From the NCBI GenBank assembly GCA_965277275.1, contig CBDICG010000002.1, positions 1,922,001 to 1,986,000 of the forward strand: DNA of 64,000 nt, given 5' to 3'. This document shows, one piece after another, positions 7,946 to 16,036 of the stretch; the first letter of the stretch is position 1, and each line of letters begins with the position of its first letter. This DNA is from HLUCCA09 sp965277275. GTDB taxonomy: Bacteria; Pseudomonadota; Alphaproteobacteria; Rhodobacterales; Rhodobacteraceae. A program made the position numbers and the translations under genes. The notes under the pieces were generated by a model that was not told the DNA's origin, made no database searches, and was given only the letters and a program-made list of their open reading frames with translations.

Positions 7946-8315
7946 CCTCCAAATCTCGGATGGCAGGGCGGGAGCGCGACACCGGCGTCAAACCCAATTC
8001 GGCGGCCAGAAGCCGGGCACGGTTCATCGCGTTGGCCTGGATGCCGACCGCCGGGCTGCGCTTGAAGTTGCCCTCGAGGTCTTCGATCACCCGACCGTGG
8101 GCTTGCAAATGCGCCTCCATCTCGCGCACTTCGCCAATACAGATGCAGTAGTTCTCCAGACCTCCGAGGTCGGCATCGCTCAGGATGCGGCGCGCTGCGA
8201 GGATCGGCATGACCCGCTCCCACTCTGCTCTTGCTGCGTCCGAGAGCCATGCCGGGGCGGGCAACGCACCGGTAGGCGTTCTGTCGGGAGACATGTGCGG
8301 CTTCGTCCCTCTCAT
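7917..8315 (-). CDS. Terminase small subunit, P27 family
   Basis: A 132-residue protein. Its residues ARAEWERVMPILAARRIL and DLGGLENYCI match the P27 small-terminase pattern of DNA-recognising helices, and the C-terminus has the usual LGLTPVSRSR motif followed by an acidic tail. It overlaps both TerL and the head-tail adaptor gene by a few bases. It recognises the packaging site of the element. Confidence 0.9.
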   Translation of the reverse strand: MRGTKPHMSPDRTPTGALPAPAWLSDAARAEWERVMPILAARRILSDADLGGLENYCICIGEVREMEAHLQAHGRVIEDLEGNFKRSPAVGIQANAMNRARLLAAELGLTPVSRSRPAIRDLEDEDDLSLLD

Positions 8316-8629
8316 GGCTCAGACCGCCGGCAGGTGATCTCCAGGCGCCGGTTGCGGCCGATCGTGACAACGCGCCGGATGTCGTAGGCCTCGCCGTCGA
8401 AGAGGATTCGGTCCGTTCCGGCAATGCCTGCCTGCCAGGGCGTCTCGAAGATGATGGTGCTCTCCTGAATGTCGCCAGAATTGCGCAGGATCTCGGTGCT
8501 CGTCTGCTCGATGCGTGCGGCTCGAAGAGTGACCACCTTGGACCAGAACTGATCTGGCGTTCCCGCGCCATCCACGTCTAGCGACGGACGCTGGATCTCG
8601 ATGACATGCTTGTATCGTCCCGCGCCCAT
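8312..8629 (-). CDS. Head-tail adaptor (head closure) protein
   Basis: The 105-residue product starting MGAGRYKHVIEIQRPS has the beta-barrel pattern of head-tail joining proteins: a first strand ending IEIQRP, a central VTLRAARIEQTSTEIL, and a final YDIRRVVTIGRNRRLEI. ATG 8629 lies at the stop of the previous gene, so translation is coupled. In siphophages this protein closes the capsid vertex below the connector. Confidence 0.85.
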   Translation of the reverse strand: MGAGRYKHVIEIQRPSLDVDGAGTPDQFWSKVVTLRAARIEQTSTEILRNSGDIQESTIIFETPWQAGIAGTDRILFDGEAYDIRRVVTIGRNRRLEITCRRSEP

Positions 8630-9042
8630 CAGCTTTGCTCCACCACGAGGACATCGAACGCGACGACGGCGTGGGACGTCTCGCCGTCCGGGTCTCGCTT
8701 GGTACGCACGTTGGCGATCCTCTGATCGGCGCAATGCCACCCTGGACCAAGAGCCAGGCGCGCGGAGAGCAAGGCCTGCCGAACAGCTTCCGCGATGCCC
8801 TTCACACCGACCGTGGAGGGCTCGCTTCGCCAGATATGGATCGTGTGGAAGACACGCAGCCGCTTGCGCGCAACGTCCTCGCCCTCGTCGATGATCTGGC
8901 TCTCTCCGATCACGATCGAGGGACGCGGTGCCGGGGTCGCGTTGCGGTCCAGAATGGCGTCCGCGGGGACCAGGGCCGTGACGGTGCCGGAAGCAACGAG
9001 GCGAGCGCGTAGCGCGGTCTGGACGGCAAGGTCGGGCCCCAT
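8629..9042 (-). CDS. DUF3168-like tail completion protein
   Basis: A 137-residue protein starting MGPDLAVQTALRARL (an ATG three bases earlier is also possible). The motif IVIGESQIIDEGED followed by HTIHIWRSEPS is characteristic of DUF3168 proteins, which correspond to lambda gpU- or HK97 gp10-neighbour tail terminators that cap the tail tube. The gene is embedded in the head-tail operon with overlapping starts and stops on both sides. Confidence 0.85.
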   Translation of the reverse strand: MGPDLAVQTALRARLVASGTVTALVPADAILDRNATPAPRPSIVIGESQIIDEGEDVARKRLRVFHTIHIWRSEPSTVGVKGIAEAVRQALLSARLALGPGWHCADQRIANVRTKRDPDGETSHAVVAFDVLVVEQS

Positions 9043-9449
9043 CACTTCGCCTCCCGGATCGCTTTTGCGATGGCGCGCGTGAGGCGCCGCTCGACGCGCT
9101 TGCGAACGAGGCGGAACCCCGGCCAGAAGAACGGCTGCGCGGGCGTATGTGTGGTGCCGTACTCGACGAGGTGCGGATAGCGGACGTCCGAGTTGCCAGC
9201 AGTGACCGCGACCTGGTTCTCAGGGACGACGGATTCTCCGCCGGGTTGCGAGTAGGGCGGCGTGGTTTGGCCTCCCAGGGTGACGGCGATCGATCCCTTC
9301 AGATCGCCGGTGTCTTCGGGTGCCAGCGCCTCAATTGCTTCCGCGACTTCGTACCCACCGGTTGCCAGGGCTGGCTGCATGGCTTCGCGAACCGCCTTGG
9401 GTATGGCCCGCATCCGGTTCTGGAAGCTCTTGAGACCACCGTCGGACAT
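9042..9449 (-). CDS. HK97 gp10-family tail component
   Basis: The 135-residue protein starting MSDGGLKSFQNRM contains the family signature AIEALAPEDTGDLKGSIAV and a HLVEYGTTHTPAQPFFWPGF stretch, both typical of HK97 gp10 proteins, with a basic C-terminal helix. ATG 9449 overlaps the preceding stop. It probably acts at the head-tail joint or tail terminator. Confidence 0.9.
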   Translation of the reverse strand: MSDGGLKSFQNRMRAIPKAVREAMQPALATGGYEVAEAIEALAPEDTGDLKGSIAVTLGGQTTPPYSQPGGESVVPENQVAVTAGNSDVRYPHLVEYGTTHTPAQPFFWPGFRLVRKRVERRLTRAIAKAIREAK

Positions 9450-9769
9450 CAGAACGTGAACTCCCGATACTCCCGCACGATCTCTTCCACACCGAAGGGC
9501 ACTTCCCTCACGCTGTCGCCGATGATCGCCGTCTCGCGCTGTTCGTACCACCAGGCAGCGAGCTGGTAGACCGCCTGCTTAAGCGGCCAAGGCACCTCCT
9601 GTTGATTGGCGATGAACTGGTCAAAGAGTGTGTAACCAAGCAGCCGCTCGACATGCTCCTGAGCCGCATGCATCAGACGGAGGAGCAAGGCGGTATCCGT
9701 TCCGCCCATGTCGGACGTGATGGATATATGCTTCTCCAAGTCGGCGAGAGAAACGACGACCTTAATCAT
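9449..9769 (-). CDS. Head-tail connector protein, gp6/QLRG family
   Basis: The 106-residue protein has an N-terminal VVVSLADLEKHISI, a helix with HAAQEHVERLLGYTL and a later QAVYQLAAWWYEQRE helix, which is the pattern of HK97 gp6 connectors that form a ring under the portal. It starts 3 bp after the tail tube stop. Confidence 0.88.
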   Translation of the reverse strand: MIKVVVSLADLEKHISITSDMGGTDTALLLRLMHAAQEHVERLLGYTLFDQFIANQQEVPWPLKQAVYQLAAWWYEQRETAIIGDSVREVPFGVEEIVREYREFTF

Positions 9770-9772
9770 GGC

Positions 9773-10252
9773 TTACGGCCCCGCCGCATCCACGCGGACG
9801 ACGTTCGAGTTGACCCACAGGCTGGCGTTCAGCTTCATCACCGAGTTCGCTTCGTCATAGCTCTCGGATGCGGAACCGACCTTGGCGATGAAGTACCGCT
9901 CGGACGGGGTGCCTCCATCGGGGGCGTCGTTGAACTCGATCTTGAACGCGTAGTCGTTGGGCGACTTCTCGGCGGCAACGAGCGCGATCTGGCCTGCGTC
10001 TCCGTAGTCGATCCCGCAGATCACCTCCATCGGCGGCGCATTGCGGGTGCCCTTCAGGCGCTTGGTCCGGTTCTGGCCGATGCTCTCGAATGTCACCTCG
10101 TTCGCATTATCGCCGAGGGTGCCAAGGTTCTCGGTTTCCTTGACCTCGACCCAGGTCTGTCCCGAGAAGTCGCCGAGCACGAAGTCGTCCGCCTTGTCGG
10201 CGAGCTCACCGCCGATGAAGAGCTTGGAGCCCGCGGTTGCGAAGATGGGCAT
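9773..10252 (-). CDS. Major tail tube protein
   Basis: A 159-residue, beta-rich protein starting MPIFATAGSKLFIGG, with WVEVKETENLGTLGD and a NRTKRLKGTRNAPPMEV loop typical of siphophage tail tube subunits, then YAFKIEFNDAP and a C-terminal strand NASLWVNSNVVRV. It polymerises around the tape measure. Its position before the connector genes is unusual, since tube genes normally follow them. Confidence 0.85.
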   Translation of the reverse strand: MPIFATAGSKLFIGGELADKADDFVLGDFSGQTWVEVKETENLGTLGDNANEVTFESIGQNRTKRLKGTRNAPPMEVICGIDYGDAGQIALVAAEKSPNDYAFKIEFNDAPDGGTPSERYFIAKVGSASESYDEANSVMKLNASLWVNSNVVRVDAAGP

Positions 10253-10257
10253 GTGTT

Positions 10258-10614
10258 TCAGTCCTTATACTGGCGGCGCTCTTCACGCTGCTTGGCGCCG
10301 GAGTGACAGGGTTTGCAGAGGCTCTGCAGATTGGTGGGGTCGAGACGTCGCATGGGCGCGACGGAGCGCGGGACGATATGGTCCACATCGGCTGCCGGTG
10401 CTCCACACCGCACGCACCACGGCTTCCTCGCCAGGTGCTGCGTGCGAAGCTTTCGCCAATCCGCTCCCAGTCCCCGCCGTGAGGCGCTTGGCCTGGTGCG
10501 GTCGTGTCGAGCCTTGCGGACAGCGTCCTGTGTCTTCTGACAGGCACACCGGCCACCCCCCGGAGTGACGTTGCCGCAGGCGCAGATCCGCGGGGGCTTT
10601 GTGGGCACCGGCAA
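10258..10614 (-). CDS. HNH endonuclease
   Basis: The 118-residue protein has an N-terminal zinc knuckle (CACGNVTPGGGRC) and the HNH core: WCVRCGAP, DHIVPRS with the catalytic His, then LDPTNLQSLCKPCH. Small HNH proteins next to head genes of HK97-type phages assist TerL in cos cleavage and packaging. Here it lies between the head protein and the tail tube and 2 kb from the terminase genes, so that role is inferred. Confidence 0.92.
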   Translation of the reverse strand: MPVPTKPPRICACGNVTPGGGRCACQKTQDAVRKARHDRTRPSASRRGLGADWRKLRTQHLARKPWCVRCGAPAADVDHIVPRSVAPMRRLDPTNLQSLCKPCHSGAKQREERRQYKD

Positions 10615-10618
10615 TCAC

Positions 10619-11005
10619 CTAGGACACCGGCGCGTCGGCCGGATGGCCTTTGACGATCAAAGCGCCGACGGCGATAGACGTGCCGCTATTCTTCGTCAGA
10701 ACGGTTCGGACGTACCGCTTGTGGCCGATGTAGCCGACCTTCACGACGCTGTCCGCTTCCAGGCTCGACGGGAAGGTGCCGACTAGATGAGCGGCGTCCA
10801 CATCGGCAAACTCGCCTGGTGTGGTCGTATCGCTCTCCTGGAGCGTGGCTGTGAAGTCACCGGCTCCGGCGATCGCACCCGTGTTGATCACGAGTGCAGC
10901 GCTGTTGAAGCCGATAAGATCGATCGCGGCGGAAGTGTCGGTCGCAGCGAGAACCTGCGGAGCGACTGCCTGGATGATGCCGAGATTGGGTGCAATGTCA
11001 CGCAT
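10619..11005 (-). CDS. Putative head decoration or stabilising protein
   Basis: The 128-residue protein MRDIAPNLGIIQAVAPQVL is beta-rich with strands such as SAALVINTGAIAGAGDFTATLQ and RYVRTVLTKNSG. It lies 10 bp after the capsid gene, where HK97-type phages often place a decoration or head fibre protein. No exact family is recognised, so the role is inferred from position. Confidence 0.55.
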   Translation of the reverse strand: MRDIAPNLGIIQAVAPQVLAATDTSAAIDLIGFNSAALVINTGAIAGAGDFTATLQESDTTTPGEFADVDAAHLVGTFPSSLEADSVVKVGYIGHKRYVRTVLTKNSGTSIAVGALIVKGHPADAPVS

Positions 11006-11015
11006 GGGTCTCTCC

Positions 11016-12182
11016 TTACGAAGTGGACATCTTGAGCTTGCGGAAGCGCGCGCCTTGCAGCACGCGGCCGCCGACGCGGCGGGTGGCGTGGATGCGGGTC
11101 AGGCCCTTGGTTGCAAGCAGGTACGGGTTGACGAGGATCGACATGGCCAGCCGATCGACGATCCGGTAGGCGGAGAAGTCGCCGTAGAGGATCGGGGTTG
11201 CGCCACTGGCGATGTCGGGCATGTCGACCGCTTCAATCACCGGACGTCCGAGGATCGTTTCCGGCTGACCCGCCTGGAAGCTCGGCTGCCACAGGAAACG
11301 CCCGTCGCCGTCTTTCAGGGTTCGCAGGATGCCCAGCGTCGTGCCGTTCATCATCCAGGTGCCGGAGTTCCGGTAGGCCGCTGGCAGGTCGTACATCATC
11401 CCGATCATCTTGTCGGGGCTGACGGCCATCGTGGAACCGTTGACGTACTCGGAGATGTCCGGATGGGTCAGCAGGCCTTCCGGCTCACCGGCACCAGAGC
11501 CATGCACGAAAGCCGAGCCTTCCTTCTGACCAAAGTCCTCGGCCAGCGCGAGCCGCACCTCGGACTCGGCGGTGCCGCCGCTGTCGGCCAGGAGTTCGTT
11601 GGACAGGTCGACGTAGGTCATTAGCTTGCGCGACACGACCTCGAGCTGACCGAACGTGACAGTGCTTTCCTCGGACTCTTCGGCTTCGCCTTCCCACTGC
11701 GCATTCGTGATGCCGGTGCGCTTGGGATACTTCACCGAGGGCGAGGCGATGTTGCGCACGCTCGCGACCGACCGGATCGGCGAGAACTCCACAAGGTCAC
11801 GGATGAACTCCGTCGACGTCTCCGCGGGCGCCAGGTAGCCGCCCTGCTCGTCACCGGAAACCGTGAGGGCCTTCAGCTCTTCATCGGTCGCCTGATTGCC
11901 CTTGCGAAGATAGGTGCCAAACGACTTGCGTTCCGCCTCCTGTGCTTCGTCGGGATCTGCGTCGCCACCAGTCGCCCGGTTGCTCTTCGCCTCGAGCTTG
12001 TCGAGCCGCTCTTCGAGCTTCGACGTATCCGCCTTGGCATCGAGGTCGTCGAGCCGCTTGTTGACGGTCTCCGTCAGATCATCGATCGCCTTCGTGACGA
12101 CGTCGTTCGGATCGTCGCCCTCGGCTTCCTTCAGCTCGAGCGCGGTGCTGCGCAGGAGGTCGGTCTTCAAGAGATGCTTCAT
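11016..12182 (-). CDS. Major capsid protein, HK97 fold
   Basis: The 388-residue protein from ATG 12182 (MKHLLKTDLLRSTALEL) has an N-terminal coiled-coil scaffolding delta domain to about residue 90, then LKALTVSGDEQGGYLAPAE, the usual start of mature HK97 capsid, and the motif EGEAEESEESTVTFGQL. Its C-terminal region has LGRPVIEAVDMPDIASG and ILYGDFSAYRIVDR, which are family hallmarks. ATG overlaps the protease stop by 4 bases. Protease cleavage after the delta domain is expected. Confidence 0.96.
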   Translation of the reverse strand: MKHLLKTDLLRSTALELKEAEGDDPNDVVTKAIDDLTETVNKRLDDLDAKADTSKLEERLDKLEAKSNRATGGDADPDEAQEAERKSFGTYLRKGNQATDEELKALTVSGDEQGGYLAPAETSTEFIRDLVEFSPIRSVASVRNIASPSVKYPKRTGITNAQWEGEAEESEESTVTFGQLEVVSRKLMTYVDLSNELLADSGGTAESEVRLALAEDFGQKEGSAFVHGSGAGEPEGLLTHPDISEYVNGSTMAVSPDKMIGMMYDLPAAYRNSGTWMMNGTTLGILRTLKDGDGRFLWQPSFQAGQPETILGRPVIEAVDMPDIASGATPILYGDFSAYRIVDRLAMSILVNPYLLATKGLTRIHATRRVGGRVLQGARFRKLKMSTS

Positions 12183-12685
12183 GCTCGCCTCTTCAGTTGC
12201 GCCGTGGCGCGGTTCAGTTGAGCCGCCAGCGAAAGTGCGCGGACAGCGGTTTTGGCTGACGTCACCTGAGCTCCCGGATGCATCGGGATGGTCACCAGGG
12301 ACGCCTCGAGGAGTTCGAGAGACTGGATCGTACGGCCGCCCTTTGGCCGCTTGATCGCCTTGCGGGTCCGAAACCCGATCGAGATCCCACGCACCGCGCC
12401 GGCCCGAACAAGGGCACGGACTTCGCGCGCGCGAGCCACGTCGTTGACGAGGAGCTGCCCCTTCAGGAACAGACCGTCGTCCCGCTCCTCTGCGCTTGCC
12501 CACGCTCCGATCGGGTCGTTCTGGTCGTGTCCAAAGAGCATGGGGAGAGGGACCGCAGCGTCAGCAAAGGCGCCCTTCTCGATCATGTCGCCGACGCGAT
12601 CGGGCGTCGCAAAGGGCCAGGCGAGTCCCTCGAGCGCTCCGTCGTCGCCCGCGTCAAACTTCGTCTCTACGAAGAGCCGCTCCAT
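12179..12685 (-). CDS. HK97-family prohead protease
   Basis: The 168-residue protein shows the U35-type pattern: LEGLAWPFATPDRVGDMIEKGAF, MLFGHDQNDPIGAW with the catalytic His, and GISIGFRTRKA with the catalytic Ser. It matures the capsid encoded next to it. A C-terminal basic helix may act as scaffold. Start and stop overlap the neighbours. Confidence 0.95.
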   Translation of the reverse strand: MERLFVETKFDAGDDGALEGLAWPFATPDRVGDMIEKGAFADAAVPLPMLFGHDQNDPIGAWASAEERDDGLFLKGQLLVNDVARAREVRALVRAGAVRGISIGFRTRKAIKRPKGGRTIQSLELLEASLVTIPMHPGAQVTSAKTAVRALSLAAQLNRATAQLKRRA

Positions 12686-13074
12686 CAGGTTGCCTCCCGA
12701 TGTGCGACGCGATCCGAGGCGAACGCATCCACCTGAATCTGCACCCAGTGGCCGGCCTTCAGAAGGCGCACAACGTTGCCGTGGGTGAACGGGACAGGCT
12801 GATCGTCTTCGCTAATCTCCCAGGCGAGGACGCAGCGCGCCAGACACTCGAGCCGGGCACGTTCCCGGGCTTCGGCGCTCACCCGTCCCTCTGAGTCGAC
12901 CATGTCCGCGAGATCATCGGCGAGGCGCAGGCGGGCCTTGTTCTGCGTTTCGCTGTCAGGTCCCGCGATCTTCAAGCGGATGCCGGTCAGCTCACCGGAT
13001 ACAGGGTCGGCCAGATCGAACCATGTGCCGCGCTCCTGGTCGGATGAGAAGCTGCGGATCTCATTCAGCTGCAT
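12685..13074 (-). CDS. Conserved phage protein between portal and protease
   Basis: A 129-residue protein starting MQLNEIRSFSSDQERG. It contains WFDLADPVSGELTGIRLKIAG, a cluster of acidic helices and WVQIQVDAFASDRVAH. The pattern reads like a conserved hypothetical of alphaproteobacterial HK97-type prophages, but no function is known to me. ATG 13074 lies inside the end of the portal gene, so it is translated with it. Confidence 0.6.
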   Translation of the reverse strand: MQLNEIRSFSSDQERGTWFDLADPVSGELTGIRLKIAGPDSETQNKARLRLADDLADMVDSEGRVSAEARERARLECLARCVLAWEISEDDQPVPFTHGNVVRLLKAGHWVQIQVDAFASDRVAHREAT

Positions 13075-14266
13075 CGTCGTCTCCCTCCACAGGTTCCGCA
13101 TCGGTCGCGATGTTGGGGTTCAGGTACGCGTCGCCACCCTCGCGAGGGGGCAGACCAATCCAGTCGCGACCCTCGTTCGGGTTGATTGTGCGACTGGCGA
13201 TCAGGCTGTTGATTACCGTGGCCCGGGTGCCGAGATCCGCGCGGGTCAGGTCGTCGCGATCGAACCGGACCACGTACCGGCGGCGCTCATCGTCCGTGAA
13301 GAGCGCACGGCGTAGAGCGCCTTCGATAGCTCTCAGCCACGGCTCCAGCGTGTAGCTCAGGAACTCCCGACCCATCTGTTCGGTGTTCGACCAGGTGGCG
13401 CGGTCGTGGTCGAAGAGCATCGACGGCGGAACGCGGAACGCGCGGGCAATCTCGAGGATCTGGAACTTCCGGTTCTCGAGGAACTGAGCGTCTGTGGAGT
13501 TGAGGGTGAAGGGCTTGAACTCGACACCATCGTAGAGGATTGCCGTCTGTCCCGTGGCGTTGTCACCCTCGTGCGTCGCACGCCACGCGGCCCGCGCGGA
13601 TTTCACGGCCGCTTCGCCCATGCCCGAAGGGAACGTCAGCGCTCCGGAAGGGCGGGCTCCCCGACCAAAGAGCTTTGCGGCATGCCTGTCGAGCGCAATC
13701 GCAACACCGATCGCTTCCGCTGCGAGACCCAGCGGCGCTTTGCCGAATGGGCTGCGGAGGTGGACCATGTTGGCGGAAGGCACTTGGCGTCGATCGATCC
13801 GGTACGTCGGCTCGCCCGTGATCCCGTCAAACTGGACGTCGACCACGCCGCGGCGGTAGCGGATCAGCTCGGCAATCCGACCGTCGCTCAGCCGATTTAC
13901 AGCGACGATACCGCCGCGATCATCACTGAGAGCGTCGATAACCAGGTCCCGGATCAGGCTGAAACCATCGGTCCAATCGTTGGCCTGGTCGCGCAGAAAC
14001 GGAAGAGCGGGGTGGTCGGAGGCATCCACCTCCGTCCCGTCACCTTCGACGCGCTTCACCGATACGTCGAGCGTCGCCACGGCCTCGGAGATGACACGGA
14101 TGGCGCTGCTCACGGCAGGCACACGCAGCGCTGCATCTGGTGTCACGACGATGTTCGAGGCAGTCGTGGGCGTGACACCAAAGAGCGCGTAGAGGTCGTC
14201 GCTGGGTTCAGCGAGTCCCTTGGTTTCCGGCTGCGCGACGCGCTTGGTGCTCGTGAATGGCCACAT
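13061..14266 (-). CDS. Phage portal protein, HK97 family
   Basis: The 401-residue protein begins MWPFTSTKRVAQ and includes DAALRVPAVSSAIRVISEAV, typical of the portal N-terminal clip, then FGRGARPSGALTFP and an EIARAFRVPPSMLFDHDRAT segment, a strong portal signature. It forms the dodecameric DNA gate of the head. It is the first gene of the morphogenesis operon, 350 bp after the regulator genes. Confidence 0.95.
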   Translation of the reverse strand: MWPFTSTKRVAQPETKGLAEPSDDLYALFGVTPTTASNIVVTPDAALRVPAVSSAIRVISEAVATLDVSVKRVEGDGTEVDASDHPALPFLRDQANDWTDGFSLIRDLVIDALSDDRGGIVAVNRLSDGRIAELIRYRRGVVDVQFDGITGEPTYRIDRRQVPSANMVHLRSPFGKAPLGLAAEAIGVAIALDRHAAKLFGRGARPSGALTFPSGMGEAAVKSARAAWRATHEGDNATGQTAILYDGVEFKPFTLNSTDAQFLENRKFQILEIARAFRVPPSMLFDHDRATWSNTEQMGREFLSYTLEPWLRAIEGALRRALFTDDERRRYVVRFDRDDLTRADLGTRATVINSLIASRTINPNEGRDWIGLPPREGGDAYLNPNIATDAEPVEGDDDAAE

Positions 14267-14619
14267 GCACAGAAGTTGTCGAACTAACCGCGTTCTGTGC
14301 AGATGGAGAGATCAGGCTAATCGTAGGTTTGCGGAGGTTCCGGCGTAGTCCCGGAATCCAGATTCATGCAAATCTAGCGCGCGCTACCCCGCGCCGGTCC
14401 CCGGGGGCGTGCGAAAGTTGGAAGCCCCCCCCCCCCCGACTTCGAGGCGACTTCCTGCTTGCCGACGACCTCCGATGGGGCAAGGGGGCGCATTGCGCGC
14501 CCCCAACTGCGAACTCGGCACATTCTTCCTAACCAACCGCAGTAACGCGTTCATATCGGGTCAATCTGGCCAAGCTCTGACCGATCTGCCGCGTGGCCGC
14601 CCCAGGTCTTATCGAAGGG
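14267..14619. other. Non-coding region before the portal gene with a C13 tract and a GC hairpin
   Basis: No convincing gene is present in these 353 bp. They hold a run of 13 C at 14425-14437 and a perfect 8-bp hairpin (GGGGGCGC, 5-base loop, GCGCCCCC) at 14487-14507. This is the only long gene-free stretch of the element's leftward genes and the boundary between the regulatory and morphogenesis genes, so it may contain the late promoter, a terminator for the early genes, or the packaging site. Confidence 0.6.
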
Positions 14620-14829
14620 TTAACGCGTGGATTGCGGAGTTGTCTTTGCGAAGAGTTCGATCTCCGACAGCGTAGGCGCTGACGCGATTTCCTTGCACGT
14701 AGAACGATCGATCACACGCCAAGAGCTGCCCCAAGCGATGAGTTGCATGCCCTGTGCATGCAACCTGCCCCTCAAACGGCCATGCATGAATACGACGTCG
14801 ATTTCTGACGCCAGCTCGCTAGTGCTCAT
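14620..14829 (-). CDS. Small hypothetical protein of the early region
   Basis: A 69-residue protein from ATG 14829 (MSTSELASEIDVVFMHGRLRG), with AAAGGTGG just before it and an 11-nt overlap with the end of the preceding gene. It contains VFMHGRLRGRLHAQGMQLIAW and no known motif. It is the last gene before the non-coding region preceding the portal. Confidence 0.55.
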   Translation of the reverse strand: MSTSELASEIDVVFMHGRLRGRLHAQGMQLIAWGSSWRVIDRSTCKEIASAPTLSEIELFAKTTPQSTR

Positions 14830-15040
14830 CGTGGCCACCTTTCGAGATTGGTTCATGTTTGTTGCGTAGCCAACTCTCGAGCTCCCCACGATCGGCGGTG
14901 TAGCCTGCATCTGGGATACGGTAGATCGGGACACCTGGGGTGTTCGCGAGTCTCTTCGTTTTGTCGGTCGACGCATTGATGTGACGAGAGATCGTCGAAA
15001 GGCCCCAAAGCCGCCGTGGCAGTAATCTCACTTTTGACAT
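14819..15040 (-). CDS. Small excisionase-like DNA-binding protein
   Basis: The 73-residue product MSKVRLLPRRLWGLSTISRHIN has a helical N-terminus then a VPIYRIPDAGYTADRGELESWLRN segment, matching the winged-helix form of Xis/MerR-like excisionase proteins (an IYR wing followed by a final helix). It starts inside the end of the winged-helix gene. A regulator or directionality role is plausible. Confidence 0.55.
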   Translation of the reverse strand: MSKVRLLPRRLWGLSTISRHINASTDKTKRLANTPGVPIYRIPDAGYTADRGELESWLRNKHEPISKGGHDEH

Positions 15041-15783
15041 ATCGTTCTTGCCCTTTCTGCCCAGTAATCGACTTGCCTTGCTAGCGGATCGCTGGCTCGC
15101 CTCTCCTGACGGTTGGACGAGGGTGGAAACACGCCCCGCCAGCCGCGCTCAACCGAGACTTCCACCGCTTGCTTACGCTGGTGTTCCGGCATCTCTTGGA
15201 GCTTCGCTTCGAGTAGCTTTGCAGCATGAACTGTGAGTGGCGCCCTGATCATCGAACGCATCTCGACGAACGCGTTCGCCAGTTCGTTCCCAACTACCGG
15301 TGCAAGGACGTCACGCGGTGTCGGCTTCTTCACCATTTCATGGACATGATCAGCCGACGTATGCGCACTAGCGCTTATAGGTTCTCTTACTGGTTCCCTT
15401 ACAGGGTTAGTCGGCAAATCTTGCGGACGGCCAGAACCCAATTTTGCGGACGGTGCCGACGGACCCTTGCCGACGGCAGAATTTGCGGATGGTTCCATGT
15501 TCAGCAGGTACTCGGTCGAGGCGAACGAGCCTTTTCGACGATGCCTCACACGTTCAACCAGCCCGCGGCTTTCTAGCGCTGTTAGATGGTTGCACACGGA
15601 ACGGACTGATATCTCAGCGTCTTCGGCGATCCGCGCGTGGCTTGGGAAACAGCCTAAGTCCGGATTGTGTCGATCGGCGAGATGGATCAGGACTAGCTTT
15701 TGGGCTGGCGTAAGCCCGCGCTGAGAAAGTGCCCAGGTGACTGCACGATGACTCACGTTGCTCTCCGTTGTGCTTCCAGCCAC
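15028..15783 (-). CDS. Winged-helix protein, possible replication initiator
   Basis: The 251-residue protein opens with SHRAVTWALSQRGLTPAQKLVLIHLADRHN and CFPSHARIAEDAEISVRSVCNHLTALESRGLV, which is the HTH_36-type winged helix common in phage replication initiators and regulators. A Pro/Ser-rich linker follows, then a helical C-terminal domain (LANAFVEMRSMIRAP). No primase or helicase is seen near it, so replication may depend on this protein and on host functions. Confidence 0.75.
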   Translation of the reverse strand: MAGSTTESNVSHRAVTWALSQRGLTPAQKLVLIHLADRHNPDLGCFPSHARIAEDAEISVRSVCNHLTALESRGLVERVRHRRKGSFASTEYLLNMEPSANSAVGKGPSAPSAKLGSGRPQDLPTNPVREPVREPISASAHTSADHVHEMVKKPTPRDVLAPVVGNELANAFVEMRSMIRAPLTVHAAKLLEAKLQEMPEHQRKQAVEVSVERGWRGVFPPSSNRQERRASDPLARQVDYWAERARTICQK

Positions 15784-15962
15784 TCAACGACGTCGGACTC
15801 GCGCCAGTAGCGACGACGAGCGATCATGATCGGCTTGGGAAACCCAAGGGTTGCGTCATGGAGACGTCGCCAAAGGGTCATGTCCGAGATGCCGCCGCAA
15901 ATCTCTCGAACGCGGCGAGCGTTGATGACGCGATGTGCGTCTGATGGGTCATCTAGAGCCAT
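15753..15962 (-). CDS. AlpA-like excisionase/transcription factor
   Basis: The 69-residue protein from ATG 15962, with AAGGAGG before it, contains RVREICGGISDMTLWRRL, a GFPKPIMIARRRYWRESDV wing and a final EWLEAQRR helix, the standard AlpA fold. AlpA proteins control integrase and excision in prophages and are typical of phage-inducible islands. The stop overlaps the next gene by 31 bp. Confidence 0.85.
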   Translation of the reverse strand: MALDDPSDAHRVINARRVREICGGISDMTLWRRLHDATLGFPKPIMIARRRYWRESDVVEWLEAQRRAT

Positions 15963-16036
15963 GGACCGTCCTCCTTTTCTTGGACGGCCTAGCAATTACA
16001 CGCGTGATCGAACGCGAGCGAAGGGAGATATGTCGG

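Noticed and set aside
6002..8065. A 687-codon rightward reading frame opposite the terminase and tape measure
   Set aside because: It lies opposite two well-supported phage genes and its sequence has no domain pattern; it is a GC-rich shadow frame.
12183..12503. An N-terminal extension of the capsid gene
   Set aside because: It overlaps the protease gene in another frame; ATG 12182 gives the normal capsid N-terminus.
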